This document shows positions 18,898 to 27,149 of a stretch of DNA of 64,000 nucleotides, one piece after another. The stretch covers positions 2,542,001 to 2,606,000 of the forward strand of contig CBDHFM010000030.1 of NCBI GenBank assembly GCA_965262505.1. The letters run 5' to 3'. Under the pieces are notes generated by a model that worked only from the letters and a program-made list of their open reading frames with translations, was not told the origin of the DNA and did not search any database. The translations under genes were made by a program, and so were the position numbers. The stretch comes from JACPPO01 sp965262505 (GTDB lineage: Bacteria > Acidobacteriota > Vicinamibacteria > Vicinamibacterales > UBA2999). Within the stretch, counting starts at the first letter, position 1. Each line of letters opens with the position of its first letter.

Positions 18898-21252
18898 TCA
18901 GCCGGCCCTGCTCGCGTCGAGGGCTGCCTTCACACGCTCCGGCGTGAACGGGATCTGCCGCACGCGGGCTCCCGTGGCATCGAAGATGGCGTTACCAATC
19001 GCCGCGGCGATCACCGTAATCGACGTTTCGCCCGCCCCCGCTGCCGCCGCGTCGGGCCGGTCGATCAGCACGCTTTCGATGACCGGGACTTCGTCGCCGA
19101 GGTACCACGGCCGATACGTTTGCCAATCGACTGACGTCACGCGATCCGCGCTCCAGGTGACTTCTTCCCGCAAGGCGCGGCTCATGCCGTGGATGATCCC
19201 ACCCTCGACCTGATTGCGCAGTCCGTCGGGGTTCGAAATCGGGCCGCAGTCGATCGCGGCCACGCAGCGCCGCACGACGACCAGGCCGGTGTCCTGATTC
19301 ACCTCGATCTCCGCGACGACGCTGCAGTAGCCGTTGTCGCCTTCGTACAGGACACAGGCAATGCCGCGGCCGGTCACGACGCCCTGACCGATGCCGGCGC
19401 GCGGCGATGGACGGGCGTCCCAGTCCGCCTTGGCCGCTGCGGTTGTCACCACTTCCCGCAGTCGCGGGTCGCTCAGGTGCCGCAGCCGGTACTGCACCGG
19501 ATCGGCGTTCAGACTCGCCGCGATCTCGTCCAGGAAGCATTCGTGCGCGAACGTGTTCTGCAGGCGATTCGGCGATCGCAGCGGTCCGGTAAAGAACGGG
19601 GATTCAGCAACGTGCGACAGCGCGCGCTCGCTGCGGATGGTGCCGGTGCCGCCGCACACGCCGCCACTGCAACCGGTCACGTAGGACGGCACGACGTTGC
19701 CGCCGTTGTCGTACTCACGCGTGGGAGGCACCGCTGCCCGTGGTGCGGGGAGATTGGCCTCAAAGCCTGCGAGGGTGCCCGTTACCACGTTGCCGGGCCT
19801 TTGCCCGCCGGGACGCCCACCGCGCGAGACCGACCAGGCCTCGTGGTCCCAGCAGACGATCGTCCCGTTCGCGTCGAGTCCGGCGCGCTCGTCGAGCACG
19901 TACGCAAGACCGTAGTTTTCCCAGGCCATCTCGTCCTGGCGCGCCAGCTGCACGCGGACCGGCCGGCCCACGGCCTGCGACATCAACGCCGCGTCGTAGG
20001 ACACCGTATCCGCGCCGTTGACGCCGTAGCAGCCAGGCCCCAGGCGGAAGATGATGCGGATGCTGTCAGCGTCAAGCCCGAGGACCATCGACATCGTGCT
20101 TCGCAGTGCATAGACGTTCTGCGTCGACGACCAGACCGTCGCCCCATCGTTCCGCACGTCGGCCACCGAGCAGGCGGTGGCGATGGAGGCGTGCATCTGA
20201 TACGGGAACAGATACGTCGCTCGGGCAACTCTGGTTGCCCCAGCGAGCTGGGCGTCGACGTCGCCCGAGTCGACAACCAGCGTGTCCCGTGTGCCCGTCT
20301 GGCTCCGAAGCTGCTGGTGAAACGTGCGCTGATCGGGCAGGCGGGTCCCCTCGTTCCAGACGACCCTCAGCTGGGCCGCCGCCTGTATCGCCTGCCACGG
20401 CTTCTCGGCGACGACGCCGATGAAGTTCTCACGGACGACGACCCTGACGACCCCTGGCATCCCCTGGACCGACTGTTGGTCGACTGTGCCGACCGTGGCG
20501 CCGAAGGTCGGTGGTCGCACCACGCGTCCGTGCAGCATGTCCGGCACCCGCACGTTGTGCACGTACTCGAACTGCCCGGTCGCCATGGCGGGAATGTCAA
20601 GGCGCGGAACCGGTTGTCCCAGTACCGTCCACTCACTGGCAGGCTTGCGTCTCGCGTCCTGATTGAGCGGAATGCTGAACTGCCGTCCTCCGATCAATTC
20701 GCCGTACGAGACGCGCCTCGCGGCGTCGCCACGGACCATCACCGCGCCATCGGCGGTGGTCAGCCGGTCTGCGGGCACGCCCAGGCGCGCCGCACCCAGC
20801 TGGACGAGTGTCTCGCGGGCGGTCGCCCCGGCCAGCGCCAGATTGCTCTGATTGAAGTTGGCGGGATGCGACTGCGCCCCCGACGTGGTGCCCTGATTCG
20901 GCGTGATCGACGTGTCGCACTGTATCAGCCGGACGCGGTCGATCGGCACGCTCAGCTCCTCGGCCACGAGCTGCGTCTGCGCCGTGAAGAGCCCCGTCCC
21001 GAGCTCGCACTTGCCCGTGTAAGCGGTCACGCTCCCGTCGGCGTTGATGGCGATCCACGAGTCGAGCTCAACGCTGCCCGGGCCATTGATGCCCTGGGCC
21101 GCCGCGCTGCCAGGCGCGATGCCGAGATCACCGGCCAGTCGCGCCGCACTGAACGCCACGATCAGTGCGCCCGACCCCTTCACAAAGGCTCTTCGCGAAA
21201 GGCCGGCGCTGGTCAACGCCGCCAGCGCATCGGAGGTCATCGAAGCCTTCAT
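18898..21252 (-). CDS. Molybdopterin subunit, isoquinoline 1-oxidoreductase-like, Tat-exported
   Basis: 784 residues from ATG 21252, which overlaps the stop of the 2Fe-2S gene (ATGA). An N-terminal Tat signal (GLSRRAFVKGSGALIVAF) sends it to the periplasm, as in IorB. Family features: GKCELGTGLFTAQTQLVAEE, LGPGCYGVNGADTVSYDAAL, TGPLRSPNRLQNTFAHECFL and, near the end, GAGETSITVIAAAIGNAIF, where the Glu is the Mo-site base. It hydroxylates N-heteroaromatics or aldehydes and passes electrons to the 2Fe-2S partner. Partners are encoded immediately upstream. Substrate cannot be deduced. Confidence 0.88.
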   Translation of the reverse strand: MKASMTSDALAALTSAGLSRRAFVKGSGALIVAFSAARLAGDLGIAPGSAAAQGINGPGSVELDSWIAINADGSVTAYTGKCELGTGLFTAQTQLVAEELSVPIDRVRLIQCDTSITPNQGTTSGAQSHPANFNQSNLALAGATARETLVQLGAARLGVPADRLTTADGAVMVRGDAARRVSYGELIGGRQFSIPLNQDARRKPASEWTVLGQPVPRLDIPAMATGQFEYVHNVRVPDMLHGRVVRPPTFGATVGTVDQQSVQGMPGVVRVVVRENFIGVVAEKPWQAIQAAAQLRVVWNEGTRLPDQRTFHQQLRSQTGTRDTLVVDSGDVDAQLAGATRVARATYLFPYQMHASIATACSVADVRNDGATVWSSTQNVYALRSTMSMVLGLDADSIRIIFRLGPGCYGVNGADTVSYDAALMSQAVGRPVRVQLARQDEMAWENYGLAYVLDERAGLDANGTIVCWDHEAWSVSRGGRPGGQRPGNVVTGTLAGFEANLPAPRAAVPPTREYDNGGNVVPSYVTGCSGGVCGGTGTIRSERALSHVAESPFFTGPLRSPNRLQNTFAHECFLDEIAASLNADPVQYRLRHLSDPRLREVVTTAAAKADWDARPSPRAGIGQGVVTGRGIACVLYEGDNGYCSVVAEIEVNQDTGLVVVRRCVAAIDCGPISNPDGLRNQVEGGIIHGMSRALREEVTWSADRVTSVDWQTYRPWYLGDEVPVIESVLIDRPDAAAAGAGETSITVIAAAIGNAIFDATGARVRQIPFTPERVKAALDASRAG

Positions 21253-21716
21253 GCCGTCCTCCCCTGCGCGTACCGCCGGATGGCGGCCAGCATGCGCACG
21301 TGAGCGCCGCACCGGCAGAGCACCGTCGACATCGCCTGTCGGATCTGGGCGTCGCTGGCGTTCGGCGTCTGGTCGAGCAGCGCCTTGGCCGTCATGATCA
21401 CGCCGTTGACGCAGAAGCCGCACTGCATCGCCTGTTCGTCGATGAACGCCTGCTGGATCGGATGAGGGTTCTCAACCGTGCCAAGGCCTTCCAGTGTCGT
21501 GATGGCGGAGCCCGCGACCTTCTCGACCGGCGTGACGCAGGAGCGCGTCGCCTCGCCGTCGACGATCACCGTGCAGGCGCCGCACTGGGACAGGCCGCAT
21601 CCGAACTTCGGCCCGCGCATCTCCAGATCGTCGCTGAGCACGTAGAGCAGGGGAGTGGCCGGATCGACATCCACCGTGTGCATCCGGCCGTTGACGGTGA
21701 GGTTGACGATGCTCAT
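21249..21716 (-). CDS. 2Fe-2S subunit of isoquinoline oxidoreductase-like enzyme
   Basis: A 155-residue subunit. Plant-type cluster motif GPKFGCGLSQCGACTVIVDG with a fourth Cys in ATRSC; second cluster motif MQCGFCVNGVIM and VLCRCGAH. It lacks its own signal peptide and would be carried out with the Tat-tagged large subunit. It is first in an operon with the molybdopterin subunit (4-bp overlap) and the ACT-domain gene. An IS1182-like element sits 103 bp upstream at 21820, so the original promoter region may have been displaced. Confidence 0.9.
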   Translation of the reverse strand: MSIVNLTVNGRMHTVDVDPATPLLYVLSDDLEMRGPKFGCGLSQCGACTVIVDGEATRSCVTPVEKVAGSAITTLEGLGTVENPHPIQQAFIDEQAMQCGFCVNGVIMTAKALLDQTPNASDAQIRQAMSTVLCRCGAHVRMLAAIRRYAQGRTA

Positions 21717-21819
21717 ACCAGAATCCTTTCGCCGCGAATGCTGTGAATGGTAACGCTACCGGGTGCCCGCGTCTACCGATGCTCCCGATGGGCGCCGCGA
21801 CTTCGGGTCGCTCCCCTAG

Positions 21820-23286
21820 CAGCCCGTGGTTAAAGGTCGCCTTCTGACGCGCCAACAGGTAGCAGCTCGAAACGATGATTCGGCGTAAAAACGGACGCCT
21901 GATCGTCGGATGGCGTGTGGTGGTCGCGCCAGCGGCGCTCCACGCGCGTCCACAGCGCAATGACGAGCGCCACAATCGTCGCCAGGTGGCCCTGCAGGCT
22001 CCGCGGCGTGCCGACGCCGACGAGCGACCGCATCAAGAGGCCCAGATTGAAGCCGCCGATATGGACGAGTAAACGTTTCAGGATGTTGGTGTGCCCTCGC
22101 AGATGCGTGCGCCGCATCCCACCGGTTTCAGAGAGATGCGCATTCGGTCGTTCGAGATACTCACTCCGTCGACGCGACAAGGCCAACCCACGCACGCCCC
22201 GGATGCGTCGACGATTCGCGTACACCGCGTCGCGCGCCGCCGCCTGGTGCGTCCAGTTGCGCCGGCCGCGATCGGGCTCCGCGATAGAGGTCCGCAGGTC
22301 GAGTGTCGCGAGATCCACCAGCGTCTGATTACTGTGGTATCCCTTGTCGGCCACGACCTCGTCGATGATCGCCGTGTGCCCGTCGGTCGCCACCGCCACG
22401 GCTTCGAGCTCTTCGGCCGTCGTGGTGACCGTCTCCGCGATCGTCGTCGTATCGCCCTGATCGGCGCCCTGCACCGTCACGCCCACGATCGCCCCAGTCT
22501 CCAGGTCGACGGCGTGCTCAGCCTTGTGGGCCAGATGCGTACGCCCGTCCTTCATTTTCGTGATCCGCGCATCAGGGTCGTGTGGATGCCGCCAGTCGGT
22601 ATTGCAGCCCTTCTTCGGGCGCTTGCGATCAAGGCGCGCTAAGTCCGCCCGTGTCGGCGTCTCGATGCCCGAGGCCTGTGCGAGCCGCGTCAAGAACTCC
22701 TGATACGTCTCGCCGGAGTCGCGGCGCACGATGCTCCGCAAGGCGGCATTGGCTTCGAGGGTCGTGGCATCGATCCCGATCGTCTTGCCCTTCACGCGAT
22801 CGGCCGTCGCCAGCACCTGCAGGATCCACGTGAAGACCGCCCGGTGCGTCTCGAGGTCGATCAGCCGCCGCGTCCGGGAGATCGTCGAGTGCTCGGGTGT
22901 CGCCTCATCGAGGCCCAACCCGAGAAAGCCGCGCAGCGCCAGCGAGTCGGCAGTCCGCCAGGCGATCCCACGCTCCGAATCGATGCCCTCGAAGTACCCG
23001 ATCAAGAGCAGCCGGAAATAGGTCCCCGGCAGCAAACTGGGACGGCCGACCGTCGCGGCGTAGAACGGGGCGCACTGCGCCTCGACGCACGCGTCGAACG
23101 CGTGCGTGTCCAGGACCTGATTTAGCCGCTGATAGAACGGATGCCCGCCCGTGACCGGCAACGCGTTCGTCGCGATCCACAATCCGGGTGTCCGTGCCCG
23201 GTCCTTACGTCGACTCATGGCCATGCGGGAGTGTAGTACGCGGGATCAGTCGTGTCGATCCCTTTCGGCCCTTTAACCACAGGCTG
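21820..23286 (-). mobile_element. IS1182-like insertion sequence, copy A
   Basis: A 1,467-bp element flanked by CTAG at 21816-21819 and 23287-23290. Inverted ends CAGCCCGTGGTTAAAGG and CAGCCTGTGGTTAAAGG. It encodes one minus-strand transposase and lies between the Ior-like operon and fdhD. Confidence 0.9.
21830..23224 (-). CDS. IS1182-like transposase, copy A
   Basis: 464 residues. InsH-type N-terminal domain (GHPFYQRLNQVLDTHAFDAC, VGRPSLLPGTYFRLLLIGYF, DEATPEHSTISRTRRLIDLE) followed by a DDE core with GKTIGIDATTLEANAALRSI (Asp), DEVVADKGYHSNQ (Asp) and LERPNAHLSETGGMRRTHLR. Homologous to, but clearly diverged from, the transposase at 42351, so these are two different ISs of one group. Its stop codon (TAA) is inside the element. 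Confidence 0.85.
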   Translation of the reverse strand: MAMSRRKDRARTPGLWIATNALPVTGGHPFYQRLNQVLDTHAFDACVEAQCAPFYAATVGRPSLLPGTYFRLLLIGYFEGIDSERGIAWRTADSLALRGFLGLGLDEATPEHSTISRTRRLIDLETHRAVFTWILQVLATADRVKGKTIGIDATTLEANAALRSIVRRDSGETYQEFLTRLAQASGIETPTRADLARLDRKRPKKGCNTDWRHPHDPDARITKMKDGRTHLAHKAEHAVDLETGAIVGVTVQGADQGDTTTIAETVTTTAEELEAVAVATDGHTAIIDEVVADKGYHSNQTLVDLATLDLRTSIAEPDRGRRNWTHQAAARDAVYANRRRIRGVRGLALSRRRSEYLERPNAHLSETGGMRRTHLRGHTNILKRLLVHIGGFNLGLLMRSLVGVGTPRSLQGHLATIVALVIALWTRVERRWRDHHTPSDDQASVFTPNHRFELLPVGASEGDL

Positions 23287-23441
23287 CTAGGCGGCGCCGT
23301 GACAAACGTCAGTATTTGCGGCATGGTTGTGGCAGTTACCTATATGGATGGATGTGACGACGGATACGGGCGGGGCACAGCGCCACGGGCCCCGTGGGCT
23401 GGATGCCAGGGCGCGCGGCCCGCTTGGCCTCGGATGACGCG

Positions 23442-24275
23442 ATGACGTCGCCTGTCCGCGCCCTTGACGTCCTTCGGGTCAGTGTCCCCCCGAGCGCCCG
23501 GACCAGCGCGCGCCGGCAGGACATCGCCGCCGTCGAGGAGCCGCTCGAGATTCGCCTGCAGGGATCGCCGTTCATCGTCACGATGCGGACGCCGGGCGCC
23601 GATCGGGAGTTGGCAGCGGGGCTCCTGCTGTCGGAGCGCATCATCACCGATACCGATGACCTTGGCACGATTCGCCACTGCACCGATGTAGACGCGGGCG
23701 CGGAAGGCAACGTGCTCGACGTGACGTTCGTCGGGGCGGCCAGGGACCGGGCTGACGCCGCGCTCGCGGCGCGGCGCCCCGTGACCACGACCAGTGCCTG
23801 TGGCGTGTGCGGCCGCCGGTCGATTGACGATCTGGTCAGCGGCATCCCGCGCATCGGTGCGGACTGGCCGATGTCCGCGGCGACGGTCGCGACGTTGCCG
23901 GAGTGCCTGCGCGCGGCGCAGGCCGTCTTTGACGAAACCGGCGGCCTGCACGCGGCGGGCCTCTTCGACCGCGATGGCCTCCTGGTGGCCGTGGCCGAAG
24001 ACGTGGGACGGCACAACACGGTCGACAAGGTCATCGGCGCGCAGTTGCTCGCCGAGCGGTGCCCGCTCGGTGACCGTGCGCTGCTGGTCAGCGGCCGCGC
24101 GTCGTTCGAGATCGTCCAGAAGGCCACGGTCGCCGGTATTCCGATCGTGGCGGCGGTATCAGCCCCGTCCAGCCTGGCCGTCGAGTTGGCACGCGAGGGG
24201 AACGTGACATTGCTGGGGTTCGTCCGGGGAGACACCTTTAACATCTACACCGGCGACCACCGCATCGCGCTGTAG
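23442..24275 (+). CDS. fdhD: FdhD-type sulfurtransferase for molybdoenzyme maturation
   Basis: About 277 residues from ATG 23442 (an in-frame start 48 bp upstream is possible but lies in poor coding sequence). Contains EEPLEIRLQGSPFIVTMRTP, the cysteine pair C120-x2-C123 in TTTSACGVCGRRS that carries the persulfide, and AVAEDVGRHNTVDKVIG and LLVSGRASFEIVQKA, all FdhD signatures. FdhD passes sulfur from a cysteine desulfurase to the bis-MGD cofactor of formate-dehydrogenase-type enzymes. No such enzyme is encoded here; the window's molybdenum enzymes are of the xanthine-oxidase type, normally served by XdhC/PaoD proteins, so the client is probably elsewhere. Confidence 0.9.
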   Translation: MTSPVRALDVLRVSVPPSARTSARRQDIAAVEEPLEIRLQGSPFIVTMRTPGADRELAAGLLLSERIITDTDDLGTIRHCTDVDAGAEGNVLDVTFVGAARDRADAALAARRPVTTTSACGVCGRRSIDDLVSGIPRIGADWPMSAATVATLPECLRAAQAVFDETGGLHAAGLFDRDGLLVAVAEDVGRHNTVDKVIGAQLLAERCPLGDRALLVSGRASFEIVQKATVAGIPIVAAVSAPSSLAVELAREGNVTLLGFVRGDTFNIYTGDHRIAL

Positions 24276-24333
24276 CCGGACCACAGCCCATCCACGTCAG
24301 TCGAGATTCTCTGATGTAAGCTCGTTGCAGAGC

Positions 24334-25017
24334 ATGCGCATCCTGGTCGTCGAAGACGAGCAGAAAGTCGCCAACGCCCTGCGTGAAGGGCTCGAGGGCG
24401 AGCGATACGACGTTCTTGTCGAGCGCACGGGAGAAGGCGCGTTCTTTCGCATTACCACCGAGCAGTTCGACGCCATTCTTCTCGACCTGACGCTGCCGGG
24501 TCGCGACGGCCTGGAAATCCTCAAGGCCATGCGGGAACGGGGCATCAAGACCCCGGTGCTCGTACTGACCGCGCGAGATACGCTGCAGGATCGCGTCGTC
24601 GGGCTCGACTCCGGCGCCGACGATTACCTCGTCAAGCCGTTTGCCTTTACTGAGCTGCTCGCGCGCCTTCGCGCGCTCGTGCGCCGCGGCCGCGCGGCCG
24701 AGACGCCCCGGCTTGCCGCGGGGGATCTCGACGTGCACCTGATCACGCGCGAGGTGACGCGCGGTGGCCGCCGTGTCGATCTGACCGTCCGCGAATTCGA
24801 GTTGCTCGAATATCTGCTGCGCCACCAGGGGCAAGTCGTCTCCCGCGAAACCCTCGCCCGCGACGTCTGGAAGGAGACGGCGCGAACGACGCCGCTCGAT
24901 AATGTCATCGACGTCCACATCGCGCGGCTGCGTCGAAAGGTCGACGCCGACCAGGCGGCGAAGTTGATTCATACCGTGCGCGGCGTCGGATTCGTTCTCC
25001 GAGAGGGTGAGCCATGA
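24334..25017 (+). CDS. OmpR/CusR-type response regulator
   Basis: 227 residues from ATG 24334. Receiver domain MRILVVEDEQKVANALREGL with phospho-acceptor D51 (LLDLTLPG), T/S switch in VLTARD and K in YLVKPF; winged-helix effector with REFELLEYLLRHQGQVVSRE, NVIDVHIARLRRKVD and HTVRGVGFVLRE. Its stop overlaps the histidine kinase start (ATGA), so the two are a coupled pair. It resembles CusR/CopR metal-response regulators, but the signal cannot be read. The adjacent downstream operon at 26548 is a plausible target. Confidence 0.92.
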   Translation: MRILVVEDEQKVANALREGLEGERYDVLVERTGEGAFFRITTEQFDAILLDLTLPGRDGLEILKAMRERGIKTPVLVLTARDTLQDRVVGLDSGADDYLVKPFAFTELLARLRALVRRGRAAETPRLAAGDLDVHLITREVTRGGRRVDLTVREFELLEYLLRHQGQVVSRETLARDVWKETARTTPLDNVIDVHIARLRRKVDADQAAKLIHTVRGVGFVLREGEP

Positions 25018-26417
25018 GGCGCTGGTGGCGGTCGCACAGCGTCCGCGTCAGGCTCACTCTGTGGTATCTCGCCGCGATGGTCATCGTCCTTGGCCTGTAC
25101 GCGGCGCTGGTGGTCGCCTTCGTCAGCCGCAATGCCTCGGAGACGCTCGACGGGCGGCTCCGCGGTGACTTTCAGTGGGCCGCGGCGATGGTGGACCAGA
25201 CGCCTGACGGGGGCATTACCTGGTACGAGAGCCTCACCGAGGAGGAGAGCCCCTGGCTGCAGGTCTGGAGCCCGGAAGGCGAACTGCTGTACGAGAACTT
25301 CGAGGCGCGGCGCCGACCGGTGCCCGAGGCCCGCGATCTGGCGCTGCGACCCGACGATAGCCTCGTCGCGGTCCCGTCCGACGCGGCGGCGGTGCGCGTG
25401 CTCACCCGGCGCGGTCGCATCGGGTCGAAGGCGGTCATCATTCAGGTTGCTCGATCCGAGGCCACGATGCGCCAGGAGCTCCGGCAGCTCGTGCTCATCT
25501 TCGTGCTCGGCCTTCCGGTCGCCGTCGCCGTGGCAGGCCTGGGCGGATACACGTTGGCACGCCGCGCGCTGCTGCCCGTTGAGCGCATGACCGAGCGTGC
25601 GCGCTCGATCACAGCGGAGCGGTTGAGCGATCGGCTGCCGGTTGATAACCCGGATGACGAGATGGGACGCCTGGCGGCCGTCTTCAACGGGACCCTGGGA
25701 CGGCTGGAGTCGTCGTTCGAACAGATGCGGCAGTTCACGGCGGACGTGTCACACGAGCTGCGGACGCCGCTGACCGCCATCCGCAGCGTGGGGGAAGTCG
25801 GCGTTCGCGAACACCGCGATGAGGTCGCGTACCGCGGCATTATCGGCAGCATGCTCGAGGAAGCCGATCGGCTGGCCAGCCTCGTCGATCGGCTGCTGAC
25901 GCTCTCGCGATCTGAAACGGGCCAGGCCAAGCTATCGCTTGACGTGTTTGATCTGGCCAAGCTGGCGGAGGAGGTTGCCGGGCATCTCGAGGTGCTGGCC
26001 GAGGAACGACGCCAGTCGATCGTGGTTGAGCGCATCGGGACGCCGCAGGCGTACGCGGATCGCGTGGTCGTGCGTCAGGCGCTCATCAATCTCGTGGACA
26101 ACGCGATCAAGTTCAGCCCGGTGGACGGCCGCGTTCTGATCCGCGTGGCCGAGGACGCGGGCGCGGCAACGCTCGACGTCGTTGACAGCGGCGCCGGCGT
26201 CGACGCCGCGGCCCGGGATCGAATCTTCGACCGGTTCTATCGCGCCGCCAAGGTCCCCGCTGGCGCAACAGGCGCCGGGCTGGGCCTCTCGATTGCCAGG
26301 GGCGCCGTGGAAGCCAGTGGCGGCCGGCTGACGCTGGCGGCGTCCGGCGCCGACGGCAGCACGTTTCGCATTGCGCTCCCCGGTCCCGCGCGTACCCTCC
26401 GCCGGGCGGCGGGATAG
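25014..26417 (+). CDS. Sensor histidine kinase
   Basis: 467 residues. N-terminal transmembrane helix (about 13-35), a periplasmic domain of about 130 residues, second helix (about 160-182, VLIFVLGLPVAVAVAGLGGY), HAMP region, HisKA with H247 in FTADVSHELRTPLTAIRSV, and HATPase with N box LVDNAIKFSP, G1 DSGAGVD and G2 GAGLGLSIARGAVEASGG. Translationally coupled to the response regulator. The periplasmic domain shows no metal-binding clusters, so the ligand is open. Confidence 0.92.
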   Translation: MRRWWRSHSVRVRLTLWYLAAMVIVLGLYAALVVAFVSRNASETLDGRLRGDFQWAAAMVDQTPDGGITWYESLTEEESPWLQVWSPEGELLYENFEARRRPVPEARDLALRPDDSLVAVPSDAAAVRVLTRRGRIGSKAVIIQVARSEATMRQELRQLVLIFVLGLPVAVAVAGLGGYTLARRALLPVERMTERARSITAERLSDRLPVDNPDDEMGRLAAVFNGTLGRLESSFEQMRQFTADVSHELRTPLTAIRSVGEVGVREHRDEVAYRGIIGSMLEEADRLASLVDRLLTLSRSETGQAKLSLDVFDLAKLAEEVAGHLEVLAEERRQSIVVERIGTPQAYADRVVVRQALINLVDNAIKFSPVDGRVLIRVAEDAGAATLDVVDSGAGVDAAARDRIFDRFYRAAKVPAGATGAGLGLSIARGAVEASGGRLTLAASGADGSTFRIALPGPARTLRRAAG

Positions 26418-26547
26418 CGGTGGATCGCCAGGGCAGCGGGGCGCGTCGGCGTCGATCACGTGAGGCGCGGGTCAGGCAATTGAGGTAGAACTGCGTCAAG
26501 ATCATTGATACACTCGGCCTGAAATCCGGCAAGAAAAGGTTAAACGT

Positions 26548-27147
26548 ATGTCGCTCTCCCGGCGAAACTTCATCAAGGGTGTCATAGGCGGCGGCGCGGC
26601 CGCCGCCTCCGCCGGCTACCTGTTTCGGGCCGGCGGTTCGCTGCTCGGCCAGTCGTCGGCTCCGGGATCCGTCGAGCGCCTGATCACGCTGAGCGTGAAC
26701 GGGCAGACCCGGCGCGTGGACGCCATGAAGCAGGAAACGCTGGCCATGACGCTCCGCTACAAGCTGGGGCTCACCGGAACCAAGCTTGGCTGCGATCGGG
26801 CCGAATGCGGCGCCTGCACGGTGACCATTGACGATGTGCCGCATTACTCCTGTTCGGTGTTGACGCACAGCGTGCGCGGCCGGCGGGTCGTGACCATCGA
26901 AGGTCTGGCCGCTCCGGGCGGCGAGCTCCATCCGATACAGCAGGGCGTCGTCGACGAGCAGGGGTTCCAGTGCGCGTTCTGTCTGCCCGGCTTCGTGATG
27001 GCCGCGATGGGGTTTCTGAAAACGAACCCGAATCCGACGCGCGAGGAGCTGGCCCACGGCGTGTCCGGAAACCTGTGTCGGTGCCAGGACTACGACAAGA
27101 TCTTGACGGCGCTGATGCGCGGCGCTGAATACATGAGGAGGGCGTAA
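26548..27147 (+). CDS. PaoA-like 2Fe-2S subunit with Tat signal
   Basis: 199 residues beginning MSLSRRNFIKGVIGGGAAAA, a twin-arginine signal. Cluster I motif KLGCDRAECGACTVTIDD plus HYSCSV; cluster II motif FQCAFCLPGFVM and NLCRCQDY. In PaoABC (periplasmic aldehyde oxidoreductase) only this subunit has a Tat signal and drags the folded complex out; the same pattern holds here, because the Mo subunit (27150) and FAD subunit (29608) lack signals. First gene of a five-gene run in the same direction; the Mo-subunit gene starts 2 bp after it. A 130-bp gap upstream probably holds the promoter. Confidence 0.9.
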   Translation: MSLSRRNFIKGVIGGGAAAASAGYLFRAGGSLLGQSSAPGSVERLITLSVNGQTRRVDAMKQETLAMTLRYKLGLTGTKLGCDRAECGACTVTIDDVPHYSCSVLTHSVRGRRVVTIEGLAAPGGELHPIQQGVVDEQGFQCAFCLPGFVMAAMGFLKTNPNPTREELAHGVSGNLCRCQDYDKILTALMRGAEYMRRA

Positions 27148-27149
27148 TC

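Noticed and set aside
19189..21303. A 704-codon plus-strand frame opposite the Ior-like Mo subunit
   Set aside because: The minus strand has full family motifs; the plus frame is H/R/D-rich with no domain.
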